Assembly: GCA_039586095.1 (NCBI GenBank)
Contig: JBDHLB010000025.1
Coordinates: 3,352-67,351 of the forward strand
Direction: 5' to 3'
DNA from: JBDHBD01 sp039586095
Lineage (GTDB): Bacteria > Gemmatimonadota > Gemmatimonadetes > Palauibacterales > Palauibacteraceae
DNA: 64,000 nucleotides
Positions within the stretch are counted from its first letter, which is position 1; each line of letters begins with the position of its first letter. The position numbers and the translations under genes are program-made. Shown here piece by piece: positions 42,539 to 50,963 of the stretch. The notes below the pieces were generated by a model. The model had not been told where the DNA came from and did no database searches. It saw nothing but the letters and a program-made list of their open reading frames with translations.

Positions 42539-43114
42539 CTGTCGAACGAACGAGAGCGTCTCTGCCAGCTGCTGACCGAGCGATCCTTCCAGGTGGGCGA
42601 TTTCCAGCTCGCCTCGGGGGCTCGCAGTGATTTCTACATCGACTGCCGGACCACCACGATGCACGCCGAGGGTCAGGTCCTGCTCGGCAAGGCCGGTTTC
42701 GAGGCCCTGCGCCAGGAAGGGCTTAGGCCGGACGCGATCGGCGGCCTCACGATGGGGGCGGACCCCCTCGCGTACGCGATCGCGGCCGAGAGCTGGAGGC
42801 AGGGCGATCCGATTCACGCTTTTTCCGTCCGTAAGCGAGCGAAGCGCCACGGAAAAGGCCGCCGAATCGAGGGCTGCTTCGAGCCGGGTGCGCGCGTGGT
42901 GATCGTCGAGGATGTGATCACGACGGGCGGATCGGCACTGCAGGCCTGCGAGGCCGTGCGGGCCGAGCAAGGCGACGTGCTGGCGTTGCTCGCCCTCGTC
43001 GATCGTCAGGAGGGCGGCCGCGCGGCGATCGAGCGAGCCGGTCTCAAGACGATCGTTCTCGTCACGGCGCAGGACCTGCGCGACTGTCTGGCTCGTACGG
43101 ACGATGTTCCGTAA
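42539..43114 (+). CDS. pyrE: Orotate phosphoribosyltransferase, CTG start likely
   Basis: A 191-residue enzyme that joins orotate and PRPP to give OMP in pyrimidine synthesis. Family motifs: FQLASGARSDFYIDCR (substrate loop) and the PRPP-binding VVIVEDVITTGGSALQA. The conserved N-terminus SNERERLCQLLTERSFQVGD has no ATG, GTG or TTG before it; the frame begins plausibly with CTG at 42539 (AAGAGA upstream). The first ordinary start, GTG 42593, would delete helix one. The 3' end overlaps the proline dehydrogenase start by 11 bp. Confidence 0.9.
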   Translation: MSNERERLCQLLTERSFQVGDFQLASGARSDFYIDCRTTTMHAEGQVLLGKAGFEALRQEGLRPDAIGGLTMGADPLAYAIAAESWRQGDPIHAFSVRKRAKRHGKGRRIEGCFEPGARVVIVEDVITTGGSALQACEAVRAEQGDVLALLALVDRQEGGRAAIERAGLKTIVLVTAQDLRDCLARTDDVP

Positions 43115-44015
43115 GCCCCTCCTCTTCCTCAGCGAGCGGGAGGACGTTCGGGACTTCCTTCTCAAGCTTCCTTTCGCCGACGGGCTGGCCAGTCGGTTCG
43201 TGGCCGGGAACAGCCTCAACGAAGCTCTGCCCGCCGTGAAACAACTGAACGAGACGGGCTTCAGGGTCACGCTCGACTATCTGGGCGAGAGCGTGAGCGA
43301 CCGGGCAGAGGCGGAGCAGGCGACCGACATCTACGTCGAAAGCCTCGAGATCATCGAGCGTAGCGAGGCCGATTCGACCATTTCGCTCAAACCCACGCAG
43401 CTCGGACTGGACATCGACGAGGACTTCTGCGCCGAGAACGTCGCCCGCGTTGTGCGGCGCGCCTCGGAGCTGGGGAGCTTCGTCCGCATCGACATGGAGG
43501 ACTCGGACCACACCGACTCCACCTTGCGGGTCTTCCGGAAGGTGTTCGCCCAGCACCGCAACGTGGGGTGCGTGATCCAGTCCTACCTCCACCGGTCGGA
43601 AGAGGATGTGAAGCAGCTCGTTGAAATCGGGGCGCCGGTCAGACTGTGCAAAGGGGCGTACGACGAAGGGCCCGAGGTCGCCTTCCAGGACAAACGGGAC
43701 ATCGACGCGAACTTCGTTCGCCTGATGAAGCTGCTTCTCGGCGGCGGCGCGCCGACGGCGATCGCTACGCACGACGACCGGATGATCGAGGCCACGCGCC
43801 AGCACGTCGCCGAGAACGGGATCGGGACCGACGATTTCGAGTTTCAGATGCTGTACGGAGTGCGGCGCGACTACCAGGCCAGCCTGATCGCCGACGGCTA
43901 CGGCATGCGGATCTACGTCCCGTACGGCGAGCAGTGGTACCCCTACTTCATGCGCCGCATGGCGGAGCGACCCGCCAACCTGTTCTTCGTCGTCCGGGCC
44001 GCGCTCGGCGACTAG
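43104..44015 (+). CDS. Proline dehydrogenase
   Basis: A 303-residue monofunctional FAD enzyme oxidising proline to pyrroline-5-carboxylate, the first step of proline catabolism. The beta/alpha barrel carries VTLDYLGESVSD, SLKPTQLGLDID and VRIDMEDSDHTDST, then VRLCKGAYDEG. The C-terminal substrate-binding helix is YVPYGEQWYPYFMRRMAERP, the strong family signature with paired arginines. It starts inside pyrE (11-bp overlap) and a 74-bp gap precedes nfuA. No P5C dehydrogenase gene is nearby. Confidence 0.95.
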   Translation: MFRKPLLFLSEREDVRDFLLKLPFADGLASRFVAGNSLNEALPAVKQLNETGFRVTLDYLGESVSDRAEAEQATDIYVESLEIIERSEADSTISLKPTQLGLDIDEDFCAENVARVVRRASELGSFVRIDMEDSDHTDSTLRVFRKVFAQHRNVGCVIQSYLHRSEEDVKQLVEIGAPVRLCKGAYDEGPEVAFQDKRDIDANFVRLMKLLLGGGAPTAIATHDDRMIEATRQHVAENGIGTDDFEFQMLYGVRRDYQASLIADGYGMRIYVPYGEQWYPYFMRRMAERPANLFFVVRAALGD

Positions 44016-44088
44016 ATTTGAAGGCACAGCCGGCCGCCGATCGCACCATCGACGGGCCGCGGATCGAGACGTCGAGCGGGGAGTACGG

Positions 44089-44685
44089 ATGGGCATGATC
44101 GAGTTTACCGAAGCCGCGAAACGGCAGATCCGGACTTTCATAGAGCAGGATGGCGCGCCCGACCTCGCCGTGCGGGTGCGCGTGGCAAATCCGAGTCCTG
44201 TCCAGCCACAGTACGAGATGACGCTCATCGAACTGGCCGAGCGCACGGCGGAGGATGAGAGCTTCGAGGCCGAAGGGATCCCCGTCGTGGTCGACAGCGA
44301 GAGCGCGAGAATCCTGGAAGGCACCCGGGTCGACTGGGTGGACACGTTGCAGGAGAGCGGCTTCAAGTTCCACAACCCGAACATCCAGCCGCTGGGCTCG
44401 GAGCCGCTGACCGGTCCCCTGGTCGAGCGCGTGAAGCGTGTGATCGACGAGCGGATCAATCCCAGCGTGGCCATGCACGGGGGTGCGGTGAGCCTGGTCG
44501 ACATCCGGGACAACATCGTGTACCTGAAGATGTCCGGCGGCTGTCAGGGCTGCGGCATGGCCTCGGTCACCCTGACCCAGGGGGTCAAGCAGGTCCTGCA
44601 CGACATGGTGCCGGAGATCGTCGACGTGCAGGACGTGACGGACCACGCCGCGGGCACCGACCCGTACTTCTCGCCCGCGAAGTGA
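44089..44685 (+). CDS. nfuA: Fe-S cluster carrier protein NfuA-like
   Basis: A 198-residue scaffold/carrier that delivers [4Fe-4S] clusters. An N-terminal degenerate A-type (HesB-like) domain (IEFTEAAKRQIRTFIEQ) lacks the three cysteines, as in NfuA. The C-terminal NifU domain contains the cluster cysteines C152 and C155 in SGGCQGCGMASVTL. The order and length match E. coli NfuA (191 residues). The stop overlaps the next gene's GTG start (GTGA). Confidence 0.9.
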   Translation: MGMIEFTEAAKRQIRTFIEQDGAPDLAVRVRVANPSPVQPQYEMTLIELAERTAEDESFEAEGIPVVVDSESARILEGTRVDWVDTLQESGFKFHNPNIQPLGSEPLTGPLVERVKRVIDERINPSVAMHGGAVSLVDIRDNIVYLKMSGGCQGCGMASVTLTQGVKQVLHDMVPEIVDVQDVTDHAAGTDPYFSPAK

Positions 44686-45973
44686 CCAGGGGCGACGGGG
44701 ACGCGCCCCGGCGCCGGGTCCTCCTCCTGATCGCCTCTTCCACGTACAAAGCCGAGGATTTCCTCGACGCGGCGTCGACCTTGGGCATCGACGTGACGGT
44801 CGGCTCCGACCAGCAGCAGACCCTGGCCGAGCTGACCCCGGGAACCAGCCTGCAAGTCGATTTCCGAGAGCTCGATCGGTCCATGGCGAAGGTCTTGGAG
44901 CTGCACGCCGACTATCCGTTCGCTGGTGTCGTCGCCGCGGAGGACGAGGGCGTTCTACTGGCGGCGGCGGTGGGCGAGACGCTGGGGCTCAAACAAACCC
45001 CTCCAGAGGCTGCCGCCCGGGCGCGACGCAAGGATTTCTTCCGGGCCTGTCTGCAGGTGGCGGGACTTCCCTGCCCCCCGTTTCGCGTCTTCCCGCTCGA
45101 CGCCGACCCGGCCGAGCTCGCCACGGCGCTTTCGCGCTCTCCCGGCTTTCCCTGTGTTCTCAAACCGCTCGCCCTGTCGGCCGGTCGGGGCGTGGCGTGA
45201 TCCGCGTCGATCGTCACGAGGAGACGGCAGAAGTCTTCCAGCGTGTGGTGCGGATCATCGAAGCCGCCAACGAGGAGACACCAGGCGCGACGCCACCTGC
45301 CGTGCTGGCCGAGACGTACGTGCCGGGCGAGGAAGTCACCCTGGAGGGCATCCTGCACGACGGGAGGCTCGAGCCGTTGGCCCTGTTGGACAAGCCCGAC
45401 CCGCTGGAGGGACCGTACTTCGAAGAGACCCTGTTCGTCACACCGTCGAGTCACGCGCCCGAAGTGCAGCGCGCGATCGTGGCAGTCGTGGAGCGGACGG
45501 TCGAGGCGCTTGGCCTGAGGGAAGGGCCGGTACACGCCGAGCTGCGGATCAACGAAGACGGCGTGTGGCCGCTCGAGGTGGCGCCTCGCACGATCGGGGG
45601 TCTGTGTGCTCGCCTGTTCCGCTACCGCTCGGGCTACTCGCTGGAGGAGGTCGTACTGCGGCATGCGCTGGATCTAGAGCTTCCGGAGCCGGTGGTGGAC
45701 GCTCCGGCGGCCGGCGTGCTGATGCTCCCGACCTCGCTGGCTGGGGTGCTGCTTGGCGTGAAGGGCCAGGAGACGGCGCGGGCCGTGAGAGGGATCGAGG
45801 ACGTGGTCATCTCGATTCACCCCGGCGGTGAGGTGGTCCCGCTCCCCGAGGGTCACCGCTATCTCGGGTTCATCTTCGCGCAGGCGGACACGCCCTGCGA
45901 TGTGGTGGCGGCGCTGCGGGACGCGCATGGGCGGTTGGAGATCGAGATCGAGCCAGTCGCTTTCGCTGGATGA
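44682..45973 (+). pseudogene. ATP-grasp protein, frameshifted by 5-bp tandem duplication
   Basis: One ATP-grasp ligase-like gene is split at 45200. The first part (172 residues) ends KPLALSAGRGVA-stop; the second, in another frame, opens with IRVDRHEETAEVFQRVVRI. At the break GGCGT occurs twice in tandem (GGCGTGGCGTGA). Removing one copy restores SAGRGVIRVD, as expected at the ATP-grasp lysine/glycine loop. Later motifs are YVPGEEVTLEGIL and HAELRINEDGVWPLEVAPRT, the metal-binding Glu/Asn strand. A GTG overlapping the new stop (GTGA at 45197) could allow reinitiation and a two-chain product. Substrate unknown. It is coupled to nfuA and to the next gene. Confidence 0.82.
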
Positions 45974-46470
45974 TGAGCGCTGTTCGAATGACCTCGGCAG
46001 AGCCCGTTTACGAAGAAAAGGTCTCGTCGGCCAGAACCGAAGCGCTGTTCCTGGCCCTTACCTCCCTCTTTCTCCTGCTTCTCACATGGAAGCTTCGGGT
46101 CGGCAACGGCGGTTTCCTGACTATCGTCTTCCTCTGCCTCGCCAGCCTCTTCCTGTTCCATTCGCTCAACTACAGAACACTCGTCATCCGGCTGTCCTCG
46201 GAGTGGCTGGCTCTCAAGTTCGGCATCTTCACATGGAATATTGAGCTGCAGAACATCGAGGCCTGCCGTCTCGACAACGTATCGCTGTGGAGGATCGGGG
46301 GCGCGGGCATCCACTTCACCTTCATCCGGCGAAGGTACCGCGCCTTTCTGAATTTCCTGGAGCATCCCAGGGTGGTCGTTACGCTCAAGCAGAAGAAGGG
46401 TCCGGTCCGTGAGATCGCGTTCTCGACCCGCAACCCGGAGGAAATCATGGGGCTCATCCGAAGCCGATGA
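45970..46470 (+). CDS. Membrane protein with bacterial PH-like domain
   Basis: A 166-residue protein with two adjacent N-terminal helices (about residues 26-66) and a C-terminal soluble beta-rich region. The latter reads LVIRLSSEWLALKFGIFTWN, LQNIEACRLD and VVVTLKQKKGPVREIAFSTR, resembling small membrane-anchored PH-like proteins. The ATG overlaps the ATP-grasp stop; ATG 45973 is an equally good alternative. Its stop overlaps the ATG of the SRPBCC remnant. Function unknown. Confidence 0.68.
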   Translation: MMSAVRMTSAEPVYEEKVSSARTEALFLALTSLFLLLLTWKLRVGNGGFLTIVFLCLASLFLFHSLNYRTLVIRLSSEWLALKFGIFTWNIELQNIEACRLDNVSLWRIGGAGIHFTFIRRRYRAFLNFLEHPRVVVTLKQKKGPVREIAFSTRNPEEIMGLIRSR

Positions 46471-46915
46471 GAGTGCGGAACGTCCATCAGCGCCAGATCA
46501 GATACGAGATCGAGCGTTACGTACCCGGCGAGGAGATCGTGTTCAGGTGCATCTCGCCCCAGGCTTTCACGGCACGCACGGGTATTCCGCGACTCCGCGG
46601 GCCGACGGTGGGACCCTGCTTGTTCACGAGATCGACATGCGGATCTCGGGAGTCGCGAGACTGTCGTGGCCGCTGGTTTTCAGGCCGCTGCACGACGCCT
46701 TGATGGAAGGTTCTCTGGATCTGGCGGAGGAGGCGTGCACACCAGGGTTCGGGCGACGAGCGAGCTGGTCTCCCTACGTGAAGTTGCTCCGCCGGGCCCT
46801 CGGGGCCGCGGACATCGGAGGACAGCGCGGCATGGGGAGGAAGAAGGCGGAGCACTCGACGACCTGGAAACACGCTTCTATTCGACAGCGGACAAACTCG
46901 CCAAGCTCGTCATGA
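46467..46915 (+). pseudogene. Decayed SRPBCC/START-like protein
   Basis: A remnant of an SRPBCC ligand-binding protein in two frames. Frame one gives MRVRNVHQRQI, then directly RYEIERYVPGEEIVFR; in intact relatives about 50 residues separate these parts, so an internal deletion is likely. Near 46550 the frame shifts to FHGTHGYSATPRADGGTLLV, then RISGVARLSWPLVFRPLHDA, the well-conserved C-terminal strand and helix. Neither frame alone makes a full domain. It begins with an ATGA overlap with the preceding gene, showing it was once part of the operon. Evidence for decay is strong; exact deletion size is inferred. Confidence 0.65.
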
Positions 46916-46980
46916 CGCACGTGGCGAGCGGCTGAGCGAGCCGACCGACGAATCACCGTTCCCGTTGATGGAGGAGGCAT

Positions 46981-47490
46981 ATGAACTGGGCCGCTCTCGG
47001 AGCGATTGGAGAGACTCTCGGCGCTATCGGCGTTATCGTGACGCTCATCTACCTGGCCCGTCAGATCGGTCAGAACACGAGGGCCATGCGTCTGTCGACG
47101 TCCCATTCCATCGCGACGGCCGCGCGTGAGTGGAACAGGCCGCTTCTCGCCGACCCCGAGCTGGCTTGGACGTTTCAGGTGGGCACCGAGGATCCATCAC
47201 AGCTCGACGAGAAGGAACAGGCGCGTTTCATCGAGCTTTGTTTCTCGCTGCTCCGGATGTTCGAAGACGCGCAGTACCAGTTCGATCACGGTGCGCTGGA
47301 TCCCGACATCTGGACGGGTTACGAGAAGCTCTACGCCACCTACGCGAAGGCCCCCGGCTTCCAGGCGTATTGGGCGAAGCGCAAAGCGACCTTTCGACCC
47401 AAATTTCGGGACTTCATCGACGGATACGACCCCACGGAAATCGCCACCTGGGGGGCGTTGAAGGGAGAAGGCGAGTATCTGACGATTTGA
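46981..47490 (+). CDS. Hypothetical membrane-anchored protein
   Basis: A 169-residue protein with one N-terminal helix (LGAIGETLGAIGVIVTLIYLA) and a soluble helical remainder: IGQNTRAMRLSTSHSIATAA, LLRMFEDAQYQFDHGALDPD, WAKRKATFRPKFRDFID. Proteins of this architecture are common in marine proteobacteria and related bacteria, and are annotated only as hypothetical. A GGAGG ribosome site precedes the ATG. Confidence 0.72.
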   Translation: MNWAALGAIGETLGAIGVIVTLIYLARQIGQNTRAMRLSTSHSIATAAREWNRPLLADPELAWTFQVGTEDPSQLDEKEQARFIELCFSLLRMFEDAQYQFDHGALDPDIWTGYEKLYATYAKAPGFQAYWAKRKATFRPKFRDFIDGYDPTEIATWGALKGEGEYLTI

Positions 47491-47650
47491 CCAGCGCCCG
47501 CGTAGAATTGGCAGCGGCCAGGCTTTCCGGGCATCGCCGTTCCTCAGGTCTTGCTGCCAGGCCAGGTCGAAGAGTTGGCCAGCGAGTTGGCCACCTGCTA
47601 CGGGGTGCGGGTGGAGTTATGGGTTCGGTAAGACGGCAGGGGAGTGACGC

Positions 47651-47983
47651 GTGCGCTATCACCATGTAGGTATTCCCACGACCGAGATACGGGATGGAGA
47701 GCACCGCCTGCCCGAGCTGGGCATGTACGTGTCAGGGTACGAGACGAGCCCGTATCGCGTGGAATGGATGCGGTTCGAGGAGAGCAGCCCGCTGCCGGAG
47801 CTGGTGCGGACTGTCGCGCACGTCGCCTTCGAGGTGGACGATCTGGAGGAAGCCATCCGCGGAAAGGAAGTGCTGATCGCGCCGAACACGGTGTCCGAGG
47901 GAGTGAGGGTAGCCTTTATCGTGGACAACGGCGCGCCGATCGAATTCCTGGAAGTACAGTCGGTGGAGAAGGAGGAGAGATGA
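47651..47983 (+). CDS. VOC (glyoxalase-fold) protein
   Basis: A 110-residue single-domain member of the vicinal oxygen chelate superfamily, starting RYHHVGIPTTEIRDGE with the typical first metal-ligand His. VAHVAFEVDDLEEAI (second strand His) and VAFIVDNGAPIEFLEV (terminal Glu) complete a plausible metal site. The GTG start at 47651 has GGGAG upstream. The stop overlaps the next gene's ATG by 4 bp, suggesting function with the SMP-30-like protein. The substrate is unknown. Confidence 0.82.
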   Translation: MRYHHVGIPTTEIRDGEHRLPELGMYVSGYETSPYRVEWMRFEESSPLPELVRTVAHVAFEVDDLEEAIRGKEVLIAPNTVSEGVRVAFIVDNGAPIEFLEVQSVEKEER

Positions 47984-49029
47984 GACAGTCACTAATCGCG
48001 TTGGCACGCGGATGCGCGCTCGCCGCCACGATCGCCGTCGCCGGGGTAACGAGCCCGGCCGAGGCCCAGTTCAAATCATGGGTGCTCGCCGAGTTGCCGG
48101 ACACGCCAGAGGGCCTGGGGCTGGCACCAGATGGAACCATCTACGCCGCCCTGTTCCACACCGGGGAGATCGTCCGCATCAATGACGATGGCACGTACGA
48201 TCACGTGGCCTGGGTCCCGTCTCGGGAGGAGGGCCCTGGCGGCGACCTGATCGGCCTCGACACGGACGGCGACGGGATGATCTACGTCGCGTACAAGTCC
48301 CACTCTGCATACGACGACCTTTTCGACCCCTTCCACCCCCACTGCAAGGACCCGAAGGCGGTGAAGAGCGGCGTATACAAGATCGATCCCACTTCAGGCG
48401 AAGTGACTGCACTGGCCACGAAGGAAGACGGATGGCCGTTCTGTTTTCCCGATGACGTGGAGATCGACAGTGAGGGCAATGTTTACCTCACGGATCTCTC
48501 GTACGCGGGAATCTGGAAGATCTCGCCGGACGGCAAGCAGGTGGAGCTGTGGTCGTCGCATCAGGCGCTGAACTGGGCCGACGACGCGATGCAGGAGATC
48601 GGCGGGGAGACACTGTTCACCCCCCTCGGTGTGAACGTGCTTGTGATGGATCCCGAGGAGAAGGGCCTCTACGCGGGTATGACCGGCGACGGCACGGTGT
48701 ACTGGGTCCCGATCAACGAGGACGCGAGCGCGGGCGAGCCGGTCCTGGTCAGCGATGGGCACTCGGCCATCGACGGGATCGAGCTTGATGAGGAAGGCAA
48801 TATCTACCTGAGCGAGATCCTGCAGAACAAGATCGTCGCCATCGCGCCGGACGGCAGCCAGCGCGCCGTGATCGCGGATGCCAGCAACACACCGCTCGAC
48901 AACAATACGAGCCTGATCTACAAAGACGGTATGCTGTGCACGGCGAATCTGGGCTTCGGCCACCCGGATTGGCGCGACGCTGATCGTACCGTGGTGTGCG
49001 TCAGCGGTTTCGAAAAGCCCTCGCGGTAG
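47980..49029 (+). CDS. Secreted SMP-30/gluconolactonase-like propeller protein
   Basis: A 349-residue exported protein (signal peptide ending TSPAEAQF) with a six-bladed SMP-30-type propeller. Blade motifs include EGLGLAPDGTIYAALFHTGE, DVEIDSEGNVYLTDLSYAGI, and DGIELDEEGNIYLSEILQNK. The repeating G-N-[IV]-Y pattern and metal-site Asp/Asn positions are in keeping with lactonase-like enzymes. The family includes gluconolactonases and related carbohydrate enzymes. Translationally coupled to the VOC gene (ATGA). The actual substrate is unknown. Confidence 0.83.
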   Translation: MRQSLIALARGCALAATIAVAGVTSPAEAQFKSWVLAELPDTPEGLGLAPDGTIYAALFHTGEIVRINDDGTYDHVAWVPSREEGPGGDLIGLDTDGDGMIYVAYKSHSAYDDLFDPFHPHCKDPKAVKSGVYKIDPTSGEVTALATKEDGWPFCFPDDVEIDSEGNVYLTDLSYAGIWKISPDGKQVELWSSHQALNWADDAMQEIGGETLFTPLGVNVLVMDPEEKGLYAGMTGDGTVYWVPINEDASAGEPVLVSDGHSAIDGIELDEEGNIYLSEILQNKIVAIAPDGSQRAVIADASNTPLDNNTSLIYKDGMLCTANLGFGHPDWRDADRTVVCVSGFEKPSR

Positions 49030-49122
49030 TCACTCGAGGTGTAGTCCGCGGTGGGCGGCGCCCGGCGGTCGCACTGAGACCAGCGGCATAGGGCAGACTC
49101 GATTCACCAGGAGCCCGATTTC

Positions 49123-50085
49123 ATGAAGACTCTACTGGCTCTCCATCGCGCGCGTCCGCCACTCTTCCGCGTCTTCACGATAAGCGCGCTGGGCCTGCTG
49201 TTGGCGAACTATCCGGGGCAGGCTCAGGAGCAAGCGCAGGAAGCCAAATGGCCTTCCCGTGTCCTCCTGACGAACGACAACGGGATCGACGACACGGGCC
49301 TGATCGAGCTCGCGCGGGCCTTTGCCCGGGTGCCGGGGGTCGAGGTCATAGTGGCTGCGGCGACGCAGGACCGCAGCGGCACGTCGAACTACGCAGGCGC
49401 GACCTGGGCGGACCGCGAGTACCGAGTGACTCGACAGGAGCTCGACCCCGGAATCGAGGCCTGGGCCGTGGACGGCTATCCGGCGGACTGCGTTCTATTC
49501 GCCCTCAGCGGACCGCTGAGGGATCGCCTTCCCGATGTCGTCGTCTCGGGCATCAATGGGGGGCCCAACCTCGGAGACGCGTGGTTCGGATCGGGGACCA
49601 TCGGAGCCGCGCGAACGGCCGCGTACTTCGGCATCCCGGCCGTCGCTGTATCGGGCCTCGACGACGACGATCCTGCGGTCGTGGAGTTCGCGACATCCTG
49701 GGTGGCCGACTTCGTTCAAAGCGGCTTCGTGGCCGCACTGGAGGCGCCCGAGTATCTGACGGTCAGCCTGCCCGTTGGACATCCATCCAGGATCCGGGGA
49801 GTCCGTGTCGTGGAGCGGGCGAGAGGCCTCCTCTCTGGAGAGTCGCAGCCAGTGGAACGGGCCGAGGGACAGAAAGATGGAGGCGTTCAGATGTGGCGCC
49901 TGGAGCTCCGTATAGCCGGGCTGCCGGCCGAAAACACCGACGTGCGGGCTGTTCAGGAGGGGTACATCGCCATCGTGCCGATGCACGCGGACGAGTCGGA
50001 TGCGGATCTCATGACCAGGCTCTCGGACCTCACGCACCTGATTCCTGCGGTTCAAAGCGCGGGGGTGGAGCCGTCGTCCCACTGA
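49123..50085 (+). CDS. Secreted SurE-like 5'/3'-nucleotidase
   Basis: A 320-residue protein with a signal peptide (to about residue 35, GQAQEQ) and a SurE fold. The motif VLLTNDNGIDDTG corresponds to TNDDG in classical SurE, so the second metal Asp is Asn here. DRSGTSNY (Ser ligand) and SGINGGPNLGDAWFGSGT (Asn ligand) are present. Exported SurE-like proteins with TNDNG occur in several environmental phyla, suggesting a phosphatase on extracellular nucleotides or other phosphomonoesters. Whether the Asn variant is active is not known. Confidence 0.86.
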   Translation: MKTLLALHRARPPLFRVFTISALGLLLANYPGQAQEQAQEAKWPSRVLLTNDNGIDDTGLIELARAFARVPGVEVIVAAATQDRSGTSNYAGATWADREYRVTRQELDPGIEAWAVDGYPADCVLFALSGPLRDRLPDVVVSGINGGPNLGDAWFGSGTIGAARTAAYFGIPAVAVSGLDDDDPAVVEFATSWVADFVQSGFVAALEAPEYLTVSLPVGHPSRIRGVRVVERARGLLSGESQPVERAEGQKDGGVQMWRLELRIAGLPAENTDVRAVQEGYIAIVPMHADESDADLMTRLSDLTHLIPAVQSAGVEPSSH

Positions 50086-50137
50086 CGCCGGCCGCATAGG
50101 GCCTTCTTGGGGAACAGACACCGCGAGGGTCGAACTG

Positions 50138-50625
50138 ATGGAGAATTTCTACCTGCCAATCAGCATCGCGATCGGACTCGTTGCCTTCGGCTTTGCGGCC
50201 CGGTGCTATCTCATGCCCTGGGCCCGTCGGCGGTCGCTAAAGGACGCGCTCACGCCGCTGCTCTTCTTCCACAGCTTGCGCTATGTCGGTCTTGCGTTCC
50301 TGCTTCCCGGAGTCACAGCGGCCGAGCTGGGTTTTCGCTTCGCCAACCCGGTGCCTATGGCGATCTTCTGGCCTCCCTCCTCGCCCTGATTGCACTGCTC
50401 GCGCTGCGCCTGGAATGGAAGCTCGCGATCCCCCTCGTCTGGATCTTCAACATCGAGGGGACGCGCGACCTGATCAACGCGGTCTTGCAGGGACTTCGAT
50501 ACACGACCGGTGCGGACCTCGGGGCCACGTACTTTATCCCGGCAGTGGTCGTGCCCGCACTACTGGTGACACACGTCGTGATCTTCGTGCTGTTGATACG
50601 CCGAACTGACCGACCCGCGGCATAG
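50138..50625 (+). pseudogene. Membrane protein with one-base frameshift
   Basis: A four-helix hydrophobic protein in two frames. The first covers MENFYLPISIAIGLVAFGFA through ELGFRFANPVP; near 50352 the correct reading moves to AYGDLLASLLALIALLALRL, VWIFNIEGTRDLINAVLQGL and a final helix ending LLIRRTDRPAA. Adding one base at GTGCCTAT (as GTGGCCTAT) restores one uninterrupted product of about 162 residues. Either a genuine null allele or an assembly error. No family recognised. A divergent repeat follows at 50799. Confidence 0.7.
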
Positions 50626-50798
50626 GGGCTTCCCTCCGGACGCTGGCTTTCGCAAGCGAAAGAGGCGCCCTCCGCGAAGCCTCTGCTCGCTGGTCGGTAG
50701 TGAAGACAGCTCGAAGGGTCAAACCATCCATAGGACGGCTCGTGCGGCCATGAGTCGGGTCGTCTCACCCAGCCGGACGACTCGACCCGCCAGGACGC

Positions 50799-50950
50799 CG
50801 CTCGGGTCCTTCGCGCAGCGAGCCTCGAGGCGCCGCGGAGGAGACCCCGCAGCGAACCGGCCCAGCGAAAAGACCCGGATGGGGTAGTGCGAGGAGGCTC
50901 CGAAGCATCAAGGCGCCGGCAGCGAGCGAAGGGAAGGAGCCGCACGGCGT
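50799..50950 (+). repeat. Two-block dispersed repeat, copy 2
   Basis: Second copy of the repeat at 35503. Block one (50823-50854) is identical over 32 bp and block two (50889-50926) nearly so; the 34-bp centre is different in sequence but equal in length. It ends 14-38 bp from the stop of the baeRF gene. The rest of 50626-50963 shows no gene. Confidence 0.75.
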
Positions 50951-50963
50951 CTCCGTCCCAGAG

